DNA from: Collimonas arenae
GTDB lineage: Bacteria > Pseudomonadota > Gammaproteobacteria > Burkholderiales > Burkholderiaceae_D
Reading direction: 5' to 3'
NCBI RefSeq assembly: GCF_000786695.1
Contig: NZ_CP009962.1
Location: forward strand, 62,001-126,000
Length of the DNA stretch: 64,000 nt
Shown here in pieces: positions 35,049-43,674 of this stretch. The notes beneath the pieces were generated by a model. That model was not told the origin of the DNA. It saw only the letters and a program-made list of their open reading frames with translations, and made no database searches. The stretch's first letter is position 1, and the number at the start of each line of letters is the position of its first letter. Made by a program: the position numbers and the translations under genes.

Positions 35049-35552
35049 ATGGATTCCCTGACAACAGATTATCTGAAAGATGTCATGGGCAAGATGGAAG
35101 TGTACGGCGACCGCGTACAGTTCGGACTGACCAGCCCGGGCCCGCGTCCGTATTATCAGCTCACCAATAGTTCCGAAAAGAAAATGGCCTTTGACGGCAA
35201 CAATCATTTGTTGCACCCGAAAGAAGATGAGTTTGTCGGCGTCAACAGCACCCCGATATTTTCTTTGGAGCAGATCAAGGCAGCTATCGCCGCCGGCGGT
35301 TTCCGTTCCACCAGCGGCACTCGCAGTTCAAGCGGCACGCGTAGCGCCAGCAGTGGCGGCAGCCCGCGCGGCGGTTCGGTGGCGATGAAAGCCAAGGACC
35401 TGATCGACGCAGCAAGATATGAGTATTTCAGAAGCAACCGTCAAATCATGCCGGACGGCATCGGCGAACACTCCGCTGAAATCACCGAACTGATGCTCAA
35501 GGGCAGCTCGGCAGCGGATGCGTTCGGCGAAGTGATCAAACGGCATTTCTGA
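35049..35552 (+). CDS. Hypothetical protein with Ser/Gly/Arg-rich linker
   Basis: About 167 aa if ATG 35049 is used; a TTG at 35013 would add 12 residues and has a GGAAG upstream, so the start is uncertain. The N-terminal part (LTTDYLKDVMGKMEVYGDR) is mixed alpha/beta. A low-complexity hinge of Ser, Thr, Gly and Arg (residues about 86-108) connects it to a helical C terminus (AKDLIDAARYEYFRSNRQ, ITELMLKGSSAADAFGEVI). No signal peptide or membrane segment. I do not recognise the family. Base use matches neighbouring genes, so it is probably native. Confidence 0.6.
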   Translation: MDSLTTDYLKDVMGKMEVYGDRVQFGLTSPGPRPYYQLTNSSEKKMAFDGNNHLLHPKEDEFVGVNSTPIFSLEQIKAAIAAGGFRSTSGTRSSSGTRSASSGGSPRGGSVAMKAKDLIDAARYEYFRSNRQIMPDGIGEHSAEITELMLKGSSAADAFGEVIKRHF

Positions 35553-35624
35553 TTGCGTTGCCGTTGCTGCGGCCCAGGATTAATCTTGGGCAGCAGTATT
35601 TATCAAATCGCAGTTTCTAAAAAG

Positions 35625-36053
35625 ATGGCAAGCATGAAGATGGCAAGTATGGTTCGAGCACTTCTTTTGATTGTTGCCGCCACGGCTACTTTTCCCGCCT
35701 GGGCCGGCTGCGCGGTCGCCGACGCATTGATCGGCCAGTACGGCATTTCTTTTTCCGGCTTTACCCATGCACTGCCACGCGTAGCCCTGCCTGCCGAACA
35801 GCAAAGCGGGCCGGACGCCTTGGTTACGCTGGCGCTGCCCAACCAGAACGGCCAGGTAAGCGACGGTTTTTCTCATAGCGCCTTGATTAACAAGGACAAG
35901 AAGCGGGTCTGGATTTTGCGCACGGGCGGCTTCGCCGGCGTCTATGAATGGTATGGTCCGGTAGCCTTGCCGACCGCCAGTTTTGCCGCTTGCGCCACTG
36001 AACCCGGGCATCAGCCGCAACCCCGGCGCCAGCCGGCGGGCGCTGCCAGCTAA
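35625..36053 (+). CDS. Small secreted protein, function unknown
   Basis: About 142 aa from ATG 35625. The N terminus carries MASMKMASM then VRALLLIVAATATFPAWAGC, a signal peptide with a Cys after Ala-Gly, so it may be a lipoprotein or a periplasmic protein. The mature part (GISFSGFTHALPRVALP, VWILRTGGFAGVYEWYGPV) has no known domain. ATGs at 35625, 35634, 35640 and 35649 are all in frame because a 15-base unit is duplicated there, so the true start is not certain. It ends convergent with a TetR gene. Confidence 0.6.
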   Translation: MASMKMASMVRALLLIVAATATFPAWAGCAVADALIGQYGISFSGFTHALPRVALPAEQQSGPDALVTLALPNQNGQVSDGFSHSALINKDKKRVWILRTGGFAGVYEWYGPVALPTASFAACATEPGHQPQPRRQPAGAAS

Positions 36054-36071
36054 GACGGCGCTTTGCTGCCG

Positions 36072-36692
36072 TCAGCGTTTTGCTGCAACCTGGTAATACC
36101 CCAGGAACATATCTACCGCCGAATCCAGCACCTGCTGCTGCATCGCCTCCGACAGCGGCGGCTGGTCCATCGTGACCTGCGGCCAGAATGCGAAGGTTTT
36201 CAACAAGCTTTGCAACTGATGCGCCGCGAAAGCCGGATCGACCGGCTTCAGCTTGCCATCGGCTTGCGCCGCGCTGATCCAGACGTTAACCCCTTCTTCC
36301 CGCTGGTTCATCCTGGCGACCATATCTTGCGTTCGTTCTGGCGAGTGAATGGTGGCGGCAATCGCCACGCGCGCCAGGTCGAGGAAATTGTTGTCGCTGA
36401 GCATGCGCATCTTGGATTGCATCAGCTCGTAGAGCTGCTCGCGCAGTGGCCGGTCGGCACGATAGCTGAGCGCCATCTGGTCAGCGCTGGTCTGCCATAA
36501 CTGCGTCAGGATTTCAGCGAACAATTCTTCCTTGCCCGGAAAATGGTTGTAGACCGTGCGTTTGGATACTTCGGCCCGGGCGGCGATCTTGTCCATGCTG
36601 GTGGTTTCGAAGCCGTTGCTGCGGAATTCGGCGATTGCTGCCCGGATGATGGCCTCCCGTTTACGGTCGGTGAGGCGTTGCGTCGTGGCCAT
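36072..36692 (-). CDS. TetR/AcrR family transcriptional regulator
   Basis: 206 aa. The HTH is FRSNGFETTSMDKIAARAEVS with KRTVYNHFPGKEELFAEI directly after, the classic TetR module; the C-terminal half is all-alpha (TetR_C type, VARMNQREEGVNVWIS). It is divergent from a small NAD(P)H-binding protein, with a strong palindrome in the 125-base gap, so it probably represses that gene and itself. Confidence 0.9.
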   Translation of the reverse strand: MATTQRLTDRKREAIIRAAIAEFRSNGFETTSMDKIAARAEVSKRTVYNHFPGKEELFAEILTQLWQTSADQMALSYRADRPLREQLYELMQSKMRMLSDNNFLDLARVAIAATIHSPERTQDMVARMNQREEGVNVWISAAQADGKLKPVDPAFAAHQLQSLLKTFAFWPQVTMDQPPLSEAMQQQVLDSAVDMFLGYYQVAAKR

Positions 36693-36760
36693 GGTGTTGT
36701 TTCTGAATGTCGGATCGTTTAATTTTACACCAGACAGTATACTTTCTGAAAAATAGAAAC

Positions 36761-36776
36761 TACACTGTGCAGTGTA
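36761..36776. promoter_or_regulatory. Palindromic operator between TetR and NAD-binding gene
   Basis: TACACTG-TG-CAGTGTA: 7-base perfect arms with a 2-base centre, 42 bases before the ATG of the NAD-binding gene. It is the size of a TetR dimer site and sits where a repressor would block both promoters. AGTATACT lies just upstream and could be part of a -10. Confidence 0.65.
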
Positions 36777-36817
36777 ATAATTTGCCGGACAACCGGCTAA
36801 CTACATCGGAATGCGCA

Positions 36818-37477
36818 ATGAAAGTAATACTGTTTGGGGCCAGCGGCATGGTTGGACAAGGCGTGCTGCGCGAGTGCCTGCTTGACGGCGACGTTGAAAA
36901 AATACTGGTGATCGGACGCGCGCCGATTGCCATCGCGCATGACAAGCTGAGTGAAATCATCTTGCCGGATTTGAGTTCGTTGGCTAGTCACACCGACGCC
37001 TTGCAAGGATATGACGCCTGCTTTTTCTGTCTCGGCGTATCTTCGGCCGGCATGTCGGAAGCATGCTATAGCGCGCTGACTTACGACCTCACGCTGACGA
37101 TCGCGAAGACGCTGGCGGCGTGCAATTCGGGCATGACCCTGACTTACGTGTCGGGCGCGGGCACCGATTCCAGCGAACATGGCGGCAGCATGTGGGCCAG
37201 GGTGAAGGGACGTACCGAGAATGCCCTGCTGCGGCTACCGGTCAAAGCGGCTTTCATGTTCCGTCCGGGGATCATCCAGCCGATGCATGGCGTGGTGTCC
37301 AAGACCCGCTCCTATCGCGTGTTCTATATGTTCGCGTGGCCACTGTTGCCGTTGCTGAAGCGCATCTTCCCCAAATACATCACCAGCACCGAGCAAATCG
37401 GCCGGGCGATGATCAAGCTGGCGCGCTACGGCGGCCCCAGGCAGGTGCTTGAGACCGCCGACATCAATGCCGTTTAA
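36818..37477 (+). CDS. NAD(P)H-binding epimerase-like protein
   Basis: 219 aa. It opens MKVILFGASGMVGQGVLREC, a GxxGxxG Rossmann motif in the atypical SDR (NmrA/Tat-interacting-like) form. The central YVSGAGTDSSEHGG and the segment ARVKGRTENALLRL replace the standard Tyr-x3-Lys, and FRPGIIQPMHG follows. These proteins often act as reductases of unknown substrate or as redox sensors. The longer open frame upstream has no family match. Divergent TetR regulator with an operator in between. Confidence 0.85.
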   Translation: MKVILFGASGMVGQGVLRECLLDGDVEKILVIGRAPIAIAHDKLSEIILPDLSSLASHTDALQGYDACFFCLGVSSAGMSEACYSALTYDLTLTIAKTLAACNSGMTLTYVSGAGTDSSEHGGSMWARVKGRTENALLRLPVKAAFMFRPGIIQPMHGVVSKTRSYRVFYMFAWPLLPLLKRIFPKYITSTEQIGRAMIKLARYGGPRQVLETADINAV

Positions 37478-37504
37478 GCGGCAATATCGGCGGAGATGCC
37501 AGCT

Positions 37505-38128
37505 TCAGGGCAAACCGTTGCGGCCATGCCGCAGAAATCCCGGACGCTGGCTAAGTCTGTCGAAATAGGCGGCGACGGCGGGATAGTGCGCATGCTGTAG
37601 CGGCGTCATCAGCCAGCGGTTGACCGACAAGCCGAGCGGGATGTCAGCCAGCGAAAACGAATTGCCTGTTACATATGCGCCGGTAGTCGCCAGTTGCTGT
37701 TCAAGAATGCCGATGTGTCTGGTCCAGCTGGCCACCGATGCCGCCAGCGCAGCGGCGTCGCTATAGTCGGGATTTTTCCGGACCAGCGCCACGAAGGCGT
37801 AGCGCCAGGAGTTGTTCAGTTCGGTTGCCTGCCAGTCCATCCATTGCTCGATTCTGGCCCGCTCGCGCGGCGCGACGGGCAACAGTCGGCCGTCGCCGTA
37901 GGCCGCCGCCAGGTAGCGGATGATGGCGTTGGATTCCCATAAAACGAAATCGCCATCGCAGAGAACCGGCACCATCGCGTTCGGATTCAAGGCCAGGTAA
38001 TCTGCCGTATCGGTAGCGCGAAAGCCGCTGCCCCAGTCTTCCCGTTCGAACGGCAAACCCAGCTCATCACAGGCCCACAGCACTTTGCGGACATTGATGG
38101 ACGAGGCTTTTCCCAAAATTTTCAGCAT
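37505..38128 (-). CDS. Glutathione S-transferase family protein
   Basis: 207 aa. The thioredoxin-like domain starts MLKILGKASSINVRKVLWA, with the Ser of the catalytic loop, then LNPNAMVPVLCDGDFVLWES (cis-Pro and the Glu-Ser glutathione pair). The C-terminal all-alpha domain begins near residue 88 (ERARIEQWMDWQATEL). It is most like the small betaproteobacterial GSTs. ATG 38128 is preferred to an upstream extension. It is convergent with the NAD-binding gene and unrelated to the HU gene at its 5' side. Confidence 0.9.
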   Translation of the reverse strand: MLKILGKASSINVRKVLWACDELGLPFEREDWGSGFRATDTADYLALNPNAMVPVLCDGDFVLWESNAIIRYLAAAYGDGRLLPVAPRERARIEQWMDWQATELNNSWRYAFVALVRKNPDYSDAAALAASVASWTRHIGILEQQLATTGAYVTGNSFSLADIPLGLSVNRWLMTPLQHAHYPAVAAYFDRLSQRPGFLRHGRNGLP

Positions 38129-38306
38129 GAGGACTCTCTTTTTTTGTCGCACAACCGGTTTTTATGCTAAAGATACACACCGCTGCAAGCGGAATTTTAA
38201 AAGCAATTTGTCTGAAACCCGCGATTGCGGTAGTCTACATCGCCGATTCCAAGCAAATACGGTGCTAGAATTTGCAACTCACCACTTTTTTTGAGGATTT
38301 AACGAA

Positions 38307-38591
38307 ATGAACAAAACCGAATTGATCGACGCCATTGCTACCGACTGCGAAATCTCGAAGGCCGCTGCACAGCGCGCGTTGGAGTCCGTCGTCGACAACG
38401 TGATCAAGGCTGTTACTAAGGGCAGTACTGTTCAATTGATTGGCTTTGGTTCGTTCTCTTCCGGCAAGCGTGCTGCTCGCACCGGCCGCAATCCACGTAC
38501 CGGCGAAGCAATCAAGATCGCTGCAGCCAAGACCGTGAAATTCACGGCTGGTAAAGCATTCAAAGATGCAGTGAACAAGAAGAAGAAATAA
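38307..38591 (+). CDS. hupB: DNA-binding protein HU (HU-beta type)
   Basis: 94 aa. The fold is complete: [20 protein letters not shown], the saddle, and the DNA-contacting arm with [18 protein letters not shown] then [15 protein letters not shown] is an abundant nucleoid protein that bends DNA. The C-terminal tail ends KKKK, as in many betaproteobacterial HU proteins. GAGGAT lies before the ATG and a strong terminator follows, so it is a single-gene transcript. Confidence 0.95.
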   Translation: MNKTELIDAIATDCEISKAAAQRALESVVDNVIKAVTKGSTVQLIGFGSFSSGKRAARTGRNPRTGEAIKIAAAKTVKFTAGKAFKDAVNKKKK

Positions 38592-38624
38592 GGTAACAAT
38601 CGTCATTCAGTCAGACTGAGTGCC

Positions 38625-38658
38625 AGCCCCTTGAAGCAATTCAAGGGGCTTTTCTTTT
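38625..38658 (+). terminator. Intrinsic terminator of the HU gene
   Basis: A perfect 11-base stem AGCCCCTTGAA / TTCAAGGGGCT with loop GCAA and tail TTTCTTTT, 33 bases after the HU stop. Confidence 0.92.
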
Positions 38659-38659
38659 A

Positions 38660-38759
38660 GGGCTTACGCAAAACTGCCCTGAGCGCGTTGCATCTCCTCG
38701 CTGGCCGTTCGTACTGTCTTCGTCGATATAGCTTGCCAGGACGATTTTGCATAAGTCCC
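38660..38759. repeat. 100-base element with imperfect terminal inverted repeats
   Basis: The left end GGGCTTACGCAAAAC and right end GATTTTGCATAAGTCCC are imperfect inverted copies (12 of 14 in the core). It has no ORF. It looks like a dispersed intergenic repeat or very small MITE-like element, lying between the HU terminator and the isochorismatase-like gene. Confidence 0.55.
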
Positions 38760-38777
38760 GATGTTCTGTGGAATCGA

Positions 38778-39647
38778 TTAACCGCCAGCTGCTTTATGCC
38801 GCAGTTCCGCCATCACCTGCGCTGCGCTGACGCTGCGTGCGCCGTTTGCCGTCATGGCGGCGATGAAGTCCCTGGCCTGTCGTTCAAAGCCGTTCACCGG
38901 GCTCATGCAATCCGTAATCAACACCAGCTTTGCCATATTGGCCGCGCCGAAATCGGCGACGATATGTTCCACGGTGGCCCTGACGCAATGGCTGGATGCT
39001 TCGCCAGCGATGTAGATGCAATCCGCTTGCGCCAGGTTGTCGAGAAAATCGCGGTTCGGCATGGTGGCGGCATCGTCCGGATCCGGCACCTCCGCCTGCA
39101 CTGCTGAATAGTGTTCGGTCCAGGGATTGGCTCCCTTGCAGATCATGTTCACGCTGCGCAGCGTGCTTTCTTCCCAGCGGTTATAGGCATGCCTGACTGC
39201 GGCATGCACGTTCTGGCCCCAGGAGCCGATCTCGCAATGCACCGGCCACACCATCAGCTGGTAGCGCCCCGCTGCTTCAAGCTGGTCGAGATAGTTCAGC
39301 ACTCTTGACAGCGCTTGCGGGTTCTGCGGGAGATATTTTCCGGCGCGCACATCGGCTGCCGAGATCTGGGTAAAGGGTGCGACTGCGGCGTTCGCCGCGC
39401 TGCTCCAGAAGCCTGGATGCGCAATATCGAGTCGATGATGGGAGTCGAGCGTGACGCTGATATTGTTGATGGCGTCGCCGCCGGCCCCGATGATTTCCGC
39501 CACGCGCAGCATGTCCGCATGCGCCCCGGATACCGCCAGCGATGGCCTTGCCGCATCGACGCCGCCGGGCAGATAAGCGTCTGGCAAATCGCAAAAATCA
39601 TTTTGCGGATCGATGATCAACAAGTGCACATTGGGCGGCATCGGCAT
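38778..39647 (-). CDS. Isochorismatase-like cysteine hydrolase
   Basis: 289 aa, longer than typical (about 200). The triad is visible: Asp in LLIIDPQNDFCDLP, Lys in NMICKGANPW, and Cys in IAGEASSHCVRATVEHI. The long N-terminal half keeps the metal-site region (ISVTLDSHHRLDIAHPGFW) and WPVHCEIGSWG. Nicotinamidases are close relatives, with DxH and the catalytic Cys, so an amide hydrolase acting on nicotinamide-like or related compounds is possible. It is not coupled to its neighbours. Confidence 0.8.
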   Translation of the reverse strand: MPMPPNVHLLIIDPQNDFCDLPDAYLPGGVDAARPSLAVSGAHADMLRVAEIIGAGGDAINNISVTLDSHHRLDIAHPGFWSSAANAAVAPFTQISAADVRAGKYLPQNPQALSRVLNYLDQLEAAGRYQLMVWPVHCEIGSWGQNVHAAVRHAYNRWEESTLRSVNMICKGANPWTEHYSAVQAEVPDPDDAATMPNRDFLDNLAQADCIYIAGEASSHCVRATVEHIVADFGAANMAKLVLITDCMSPVNGFERQARDFIAAMTANGARSVSAAQVMAELRHKAAGG

Positions 39648-39703
39648 TTCCTTTGCAGTCGGTGAGGTGGCGACTATCAGCCACCGCCGGAATTATGTCC
39701 TGG

Positions 39704-40183
39704 TCACAGCGCGGCCAGCATCTTGCGCATGGCATCCTGCACGGCCGGTTCGGTCAATCCCAGATGTCCCTTGGTCTCGATCAGATGGTCGCGGCAGGCG
39801 GCGGGCCAGCCGAACGCATCGTCGTCCAGCGCCAGCCAGCTGGTCGGCTTGCGTCGTTCGACATCGCGCAAGACTTGCATGCCGCGCGGCATGGTGTCGA
39901 ATTCCGCCGGCGTCAGTTTTGGATGGTGGAAGGTCGAGCCGATCACGCGCTCGCGCAAGGTTTCGCTGAGTTCTTGCCTAGTATCGTCGAAGCCGAGTGC
40001 ACGTACCCAGCTGGTGGACAAGACGATCTTGACGTCGGGGTGCGGCGCCAGCAATTCTTCCAGGATCGGCATCCATTCAAAGAAGTCGCGGTCCGGCGTG
40101 GCGATGTACAAGCCACGCTTGCGATTACGGATGACCTTGGAGTCGTGCAAAACGCCGTTGTAGTCGAGATATAGGATTTTCAT
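39704..40183 (-). CDS. HAD domain protein, 'Swiss Army Knife RNA repair' type, with altered motif I
   Basis: 159 aa. Motif I reads [11 protein letters not shown], motif II is VLSTSW, and the late acidic motif is [12 protein letters not shown]. This short HAD form resembles the domain found in Swiss Army Knife RNA repair proteins and in stand-alone bacterial proteins. In standard HAD phosphatases the second motif I residue is Asp (DxD); here it is Asn (DYN), which would weaken phosphatase chemistry. Start at ATG 40183. It is divergent from a luciferase-like monooxygenase, and RNA repair is a family-level association, not shown here. Confidence 0.7.
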   Translation of the reverse strand: MKILYLDYNGVLHDSKVIRNRKRGLYIATPDRDFFEWMPILEELLAPHPDVKIVLSTSWVRALGFDDTRQELSETLRERVIGSTFHHPKLTPAEFDTMPRGMQVLRDVERRKPTSWLALDDDAFGWPAACRDHLIETKGHLGLTEPAVQDAMRKMLAAL

Positions 40184-40385
40184 GGCGGTTTTTTGTTGGT
40201 TGGTTGGCCCGTTGGGCGTGCTGCGCAAAGAGATCGCATCTGCAGGAATGCTGCTAATGGCGCTATTAGACCATCAAGTTTACTCCAAGGGAATGCGATC
40301 CCGCCAAAACGGCGCCGCGCCAGCAGGCTTGAAGCGCTGCGGCTATACTCGAAAGCCGCACAAACAGTCGAACAAGGAAGTACCC

Positions 40386-41381
40386 GTGATCCCAATTTCT
40401 ATTCTGGACCTGGTCCGCATCCGGGAAGGCAGTGATGCCCGCGTCGCGCTCGATCATGCACGCGATCTGGCGCTGCATGCCGAAGGCTGGAACTATCGCC
40501 GTTTCTGGATGGCCGAGCACCACAATATGCGCGGCATCGCCAGCGCCGCCACCGCCGTGGCGATCTGCCACGTGGCTGCCGGCACCAGCAGCATCCGCGT
40601 CGGCGCCGGCGGCGTCATGTTGCCTAATCATTCGCCGTTGGTAATCGCCGAACAGTTCGGCACGCTGGCCTCGCTGTTCCCGGGACGTATCGATCTCGGC
40701 CTGGGACGCGCACCTGGTACCGATCAGGTCACCACCCGTGCGTTGCGGCGTGATCCGGCCAGCGCCGAATCGTTTCCGCAAGACGTGCTGGAACTGCAGG
40801 CTTTCCTGGCGCCGGCCGAGACCGGCCAGCGCATCGTCGCCGTACCGGGCCACGGCACCAACGTGCCGCTGTGGATACTGGGATCGAGCACTTTTGGCGC
40901 GCAATTGGCGGCCGAGCTTGGCTTACCCTACGCCTTTGCCTCGCACTTCGCGCCGGATTCGCTGGAAATGGCGTTGCAGATGTATCGCGCGCGCTTCAAG
41001 CCTTCCAGGCAGGAATCCAAGCCGCATGCCATGGTCGGCGTCAACATCATCGCCGCCGATACCGATGCCGAAGCGCGTCGCCTGGCTACTACCCAGCAAA
41101 TGTCGTTCACCGACATGCACCGCGGCGTGCGCGGCCTCAGCAAGCCGCCGATCGACGATATCGAAACCTATTGGACGCCGCTGGAAAAAGCCCAGGCTTC
41201 ACACATGCTGGCGCATTCGATCATCGGTTCGCCCGAGACCGTGCGTGAGGGAATCGAACGATTCCTGCTGCTGACCGGCGCCGACGAACTGATGATTGTT
41301 TCGGATGTATTTGAGCACAAGGCCCGCCTGCATTCGTATGAAATCATCGCCGATGTGGCCCGCAGCGTCGAACGTATCTGA
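40386..41381 (+). CDS. LLM class flavin-dependent oxidoreductase
   Basis: 331 aa. Landmarks of the bacterial luciferase-like family (MsnO8 type) are present: [17 protein letters not shown] near the N terminus, [35 protein letters not shown], and [16 protein letters not shown]. These enzymes use reduced flavin and oxygen to oxidise a small organic substrate. Start is GTG 40386, with AAGGAA 5 bases upstream; an earlier open frame has no family match. It is followed after 17 bases by an ACC-deaminase-like gene, so the two are probably an operon. Confidence 0.9.
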   Translation: MIPISILDLVRIREGSDARVALDHARDLALHAEGWNYRRFWMAEHHNMRGIASAATAVAICHVAAGTSSIRVGAGGVMLPNHSPLVIAEQFGTLASLFPGRIDLGLGRAPGTDQVTTRALRRDPASAESFPQDVLELQAFLAPAETGQRIVAVPGHGTNVPLWILGSSTFGAQLAAELGLPYAFASHFAPDSLEMALQMYRARFKPSRQESKPHAMVGVNIIAADTDAEARRLATTQQMSFTDMHRGVRGLSKPPIDDIETYWTPLEKAQASHMLAHSIIGSPETVREGIERFLLLTGADELMIVSDVFEHKARLHSYEIIADVARSVERI

Positions 41382-41398
41382 TCGATCTGCCTCGCCGG

Positions 41399-42313
41399 AT
41401 GCGCTTTCCTCGCCTGCCCTCGCCCTGCCAGCTCATCGAAAGCGAGGCTTTCCTTGGACGCAGGGTGTGGCTGAAGCGCGACGATCTGCTGCATCCCGAA
41501 GTATCCGGGAATAAATTCCGCAAGCTCAAATATCCCTTGTTAGCGTTGCAGGGACAACATCCGGTCCTGGTGACCATGGGCGGCCCATGGTCGAACCATT
41601 TGCATGCGCTGGCCCATGCCGCTGCACTGAGCGGCTGGCAGAGCACGGGACTGGTGCGCGGCGCGCCGGGAATGACAACCGCTACGCTTGACGACTGTAG
41701 CCGTCTTGGCATGCAGATCCGGTTCGTGTCGCGGGAAGACTATCGGCAACTGCGGGAGGACGCGCAAGCCTGGCGGCGGCATATCGACAATGTCGACGAC
41801 AGCCATGTCTGGCTGCCGGAAGGCGGCAGTTCACCGGTAGCGTTGCGCGGCGTGGCCGAGCTGGTCGACGAAATCGAAGATGCGCTGCAGTTCATTCCCG
41901 AAGTCATCATGGTTGCCTGCGGAACGGGGGCGACCCTTGCGGGAATATTGGCGGGTTTGCGCGGCCGCGGCCGGGTGGTCGGCGTCGCTGTGCTGAAGAA
42001 CGCCGCCTACCTGCATCAGGAGATTGCGCGCTTGCTGCAACAAGCCGGTTATCCCGCCTACCAGAATTATCAGCTCCTGACAGACGCCCATCATGGCGGT
42101 TATGGCAAGGCGCCGTCTGAGCTGCTGCAGTTTTGCCGCGATTTTTCGCAGGCATTGAATGTGCCCATCGAACCGGTCTACACCGGCAAGCTATTCCACG
42201 CGCTAAGAAACCTGCAGCGGGCGCATGCGTTTGGCGAGACAGAACGCGTGCTTGCGGTGCATACCGGCGGCATGCAGGGAGCACGCGGTTTTGCCGCGCT
42301 CAATAGTCTTTAG
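41399..42313 (+). CDS. ACC deaminase / D-cysteine desulfhydrase family PLP enzyme
   Basis: 304 aa, fold-type II PLP family. The PLP lysine lies in GNKFRKLKYPL, the phosphate-binding loop is VACGTGATLAGILAGLRG, and NHLHALAHAAALSGW is the substrate loop. True ACC deaminase needs specific Tyr and Glu residues that I cannot confirm; sequences like this are as likely to be D-cysteine desulfhydrases or racemase-like. It overlaps the DUF1127 gene by 14 bases at its convergent 3' end. It follows the flavin monooxygenase, with which it may share a substrate. Confidence 0.78.
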   Translation: MRFPRLPSPCQLIESEAFLGRRVWLKRDDLLHPEVSGNKFRKLKYPLLALQGQHPVLVTMGGPWSNHLHALAHAAALSGWQSTGLVRGAPGMTTATLDDCSRLGMQIRFVSREDYRQLREDAQAWRRHIDNVDDSHVWLPEGGSSPVALRGVAELVDEIEDALQFIPEVIMVACGTGATLAGILAGLRGRGRVVGVAVLKNAAYLHQEIARLLQQAGYPAYQNYQLLTDAHHGGYGKAPSELLQFCRDFSQALNVPIEPVYTGKLFHALRNLQRAHAFGETERVLAVHTGGMQGARGFAALNSL

Positions 42314-42566
42314 TCCGATGGGTGTGTTTGCGTAGCGGCACTGAATCGAGATAGCCGATATCACGCAATACATGATCGCTCAGATCGTCCAGAGTGATCA
42401 GCGGCCTGGCCGGCTGCGTTTCCAGCCGTTGTGCCCACCAGCCGCCAATCAGCTTCAAAAACGACGGCAGGTTTTGCAATGGCGAGCCCGGCACACGAGG
42501 CAACGCGGCGAAGGATGAACCAGATAATGCTGTAGCAGTTTGGCAAGATGTCGATGCGCAGTTCAT
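42300..42566 (-). CDS. DUF1127 domain-containing small protein
   Basis: 88 aa. The C-terminal 45 residues have the DUF1127 (YjiS) motif, LDDLSDHVLRDIGYLDS preceded by a Trp- and Arg-rich helix. In other alphaproteobacteria and betaproteobacteria DUF1127 proteins are RNA-binding and connect to phosphate or stress responses. The N-terminal 40 residues are low-complexity and may be an over-extended start. Convergent 14-base overlap with the ACC-deaminase-like gene. Confidence 0.75.
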   Translation of the reverse strand: MNCASTSCQTATALSGSSFAALPRVPGSPLQNLPSFLKLIGGWWAQRLETQPARPLITLDDLSDHVLRDIGYLDSVPLRKHTHRTKDY

Positions 42567-42612
42567 GGCGGCCTCACAGGTAAATTGAAGGGTTTTTCAA
42601 AAGCAACTTCAG

Positions 42613-42691
42613 TACTGGTAAGAATATCCAACCAACGACACTTAGGGAAACTACTTGTTCTAACCATCTTGGTCAGCTATGCTTACCAGTA
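42613..42691. promoter_or_regulatory. 10-base inverted repeat upstream of the LysR gene
   Basis: TACTGGTAAG (42613-42622) and CTTACCAGTA (42682-42691) are perfect inverted copies 59 bases apart, in the divergent gap between the DUF1127 and LysR genes. The right copy overlaps the alternative LysR start at 42691. The spacing would suit looping by a tetrameric LysR protein, but chance cannot be excluded. Confidence 0.35.
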
Positions 42692-43671
42692 TGAGCCGAC
42701 TCCCACTCCATACCCTCCCCGTCTTCCGCAGCGCCGCCCGGCTGCAGAATTTGCGCGCCACCGCCGTCGAAATGCACCTGACCCACAGCGCCGTCAGCCA
42801 GCAGATCGGCGTGCTGGAACAGCAGCTTGGTTTTGCGCTGTTCGAGCGGCGCGGTCGACGCATCGTCCTCAACGAAGCGGGTCATACCTTTCTCTGCAGC
42901 GTCGAATCGGCGCTGGCGCAGCTCGACGCGGGAGTGCAGGCCGCTGCCGCCACCGCGATCGGTACAGCGCAACGCCTGCGGCTGACAGTGATGCCGTCAT
43001 TTCTGCAACGCTGGCTGCTGCCGCGCATGCAGCGTTGGCGTGAGCGTCATCCGGATATCGCGCTGGAACTACATTCGTCGCAGCAATTGATGGATTTGCA
43101 GCGCGACGGCTTTCATGCCGCCTTGCGCCAGGGGAAAGGCGGCTGGCCCGGTTTGAGCGACGAACGCCTGATCGATAGTCCGTTGGTGGTGGTGGCCTCA
43201 CCCGGCACTGCGCGCCGCTTGCAAGGCGGCAGTCTCGCCACGCTAGCGGACGAACCGCTGCTCGGCGCTGCTGAATACTGGGACCGCTGGTTCAGCGAAG
43301 CAGGATTGAAGATACGCAGCAATCCTGTGGCCAATTTCAACGATGCCGGCTTGATGCTGCAAGCCGCGGAACAGGGTTTGGGGATCGCGCTGGGGCGTGA
43401 ATTCATGGTGGCCGATGCTTTGCGCGACGGCTTGCTGGTGCAGCTTTCCGAACAGCGGCTGGCGCCGGAGGTCGATCATGCCTCTTACTTTCTGGTGTAT
43501 CCGCCCGCGCTGAGTAACTGGGCGCCGCTGCAAGCCTTGCGCTGCTGGCTGCATGACGAAGTATGCGATTTACAGAAAAACATGACGCCGGCTGCGCCGG
43601 TCATCGCGCCGGTCGATGCTGCTCCGCCGAAAAAAGCGACGCGTGTTAAAGCTGCAAAGCCGAAACCATAG
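42679..43671 (+). CDS. LysR family regulator, GcvA-like
   Basis: 330 aa from ATG 42679 (or 326 from 42691). The wHTH LPLHTLPVFRSAARLQNLRATA then LTHSAVSQQIGVLEQQLG is the GcvA-like type. The effector domain follows (QRLRLTVMPSFLQRWLLPRM). The C terminus has an unusual tail rich in Pro, Ala and Lys (DAAPPKKATRVKAAKPKP) not typical of LysR proteins, possibly the result of a rearrangement, because it ends right where an MFS gene remnant begins. Target genes are not obvious; the divergent DUF1127 gene is one candidate. Confidence 0.87.
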   Translation: MLTSMSRLPLHTLPVFRSAARLQNLRATAVEMHLTHSAVSQQIGVLEQQLGFALFERRGRRIVLNEAGHTFLCSVESALAQLDAGVQAAAATAIGTAQRLRLTVMPSFLQRWLLPRMQRWRERHPDIALELHSSQQLMDLQRDGFHAALRQGKGGWPGLSDERLIDSPLVVVASPGTARRLQGGSLATLADEPLLGAAEYWDRWFSEAGLKIRSNPVANFNDAGLMLQAAEQGLGIALGREFMVADALRDGLLVQLSEQRLAPEVDHASYFLVYPPALSNWAPLQALRCWLHDEVCDLQKNMTPAAPVIAPVDAAPPKKATRVKAAKPKP

Positions 43672-43674
43672 CGT

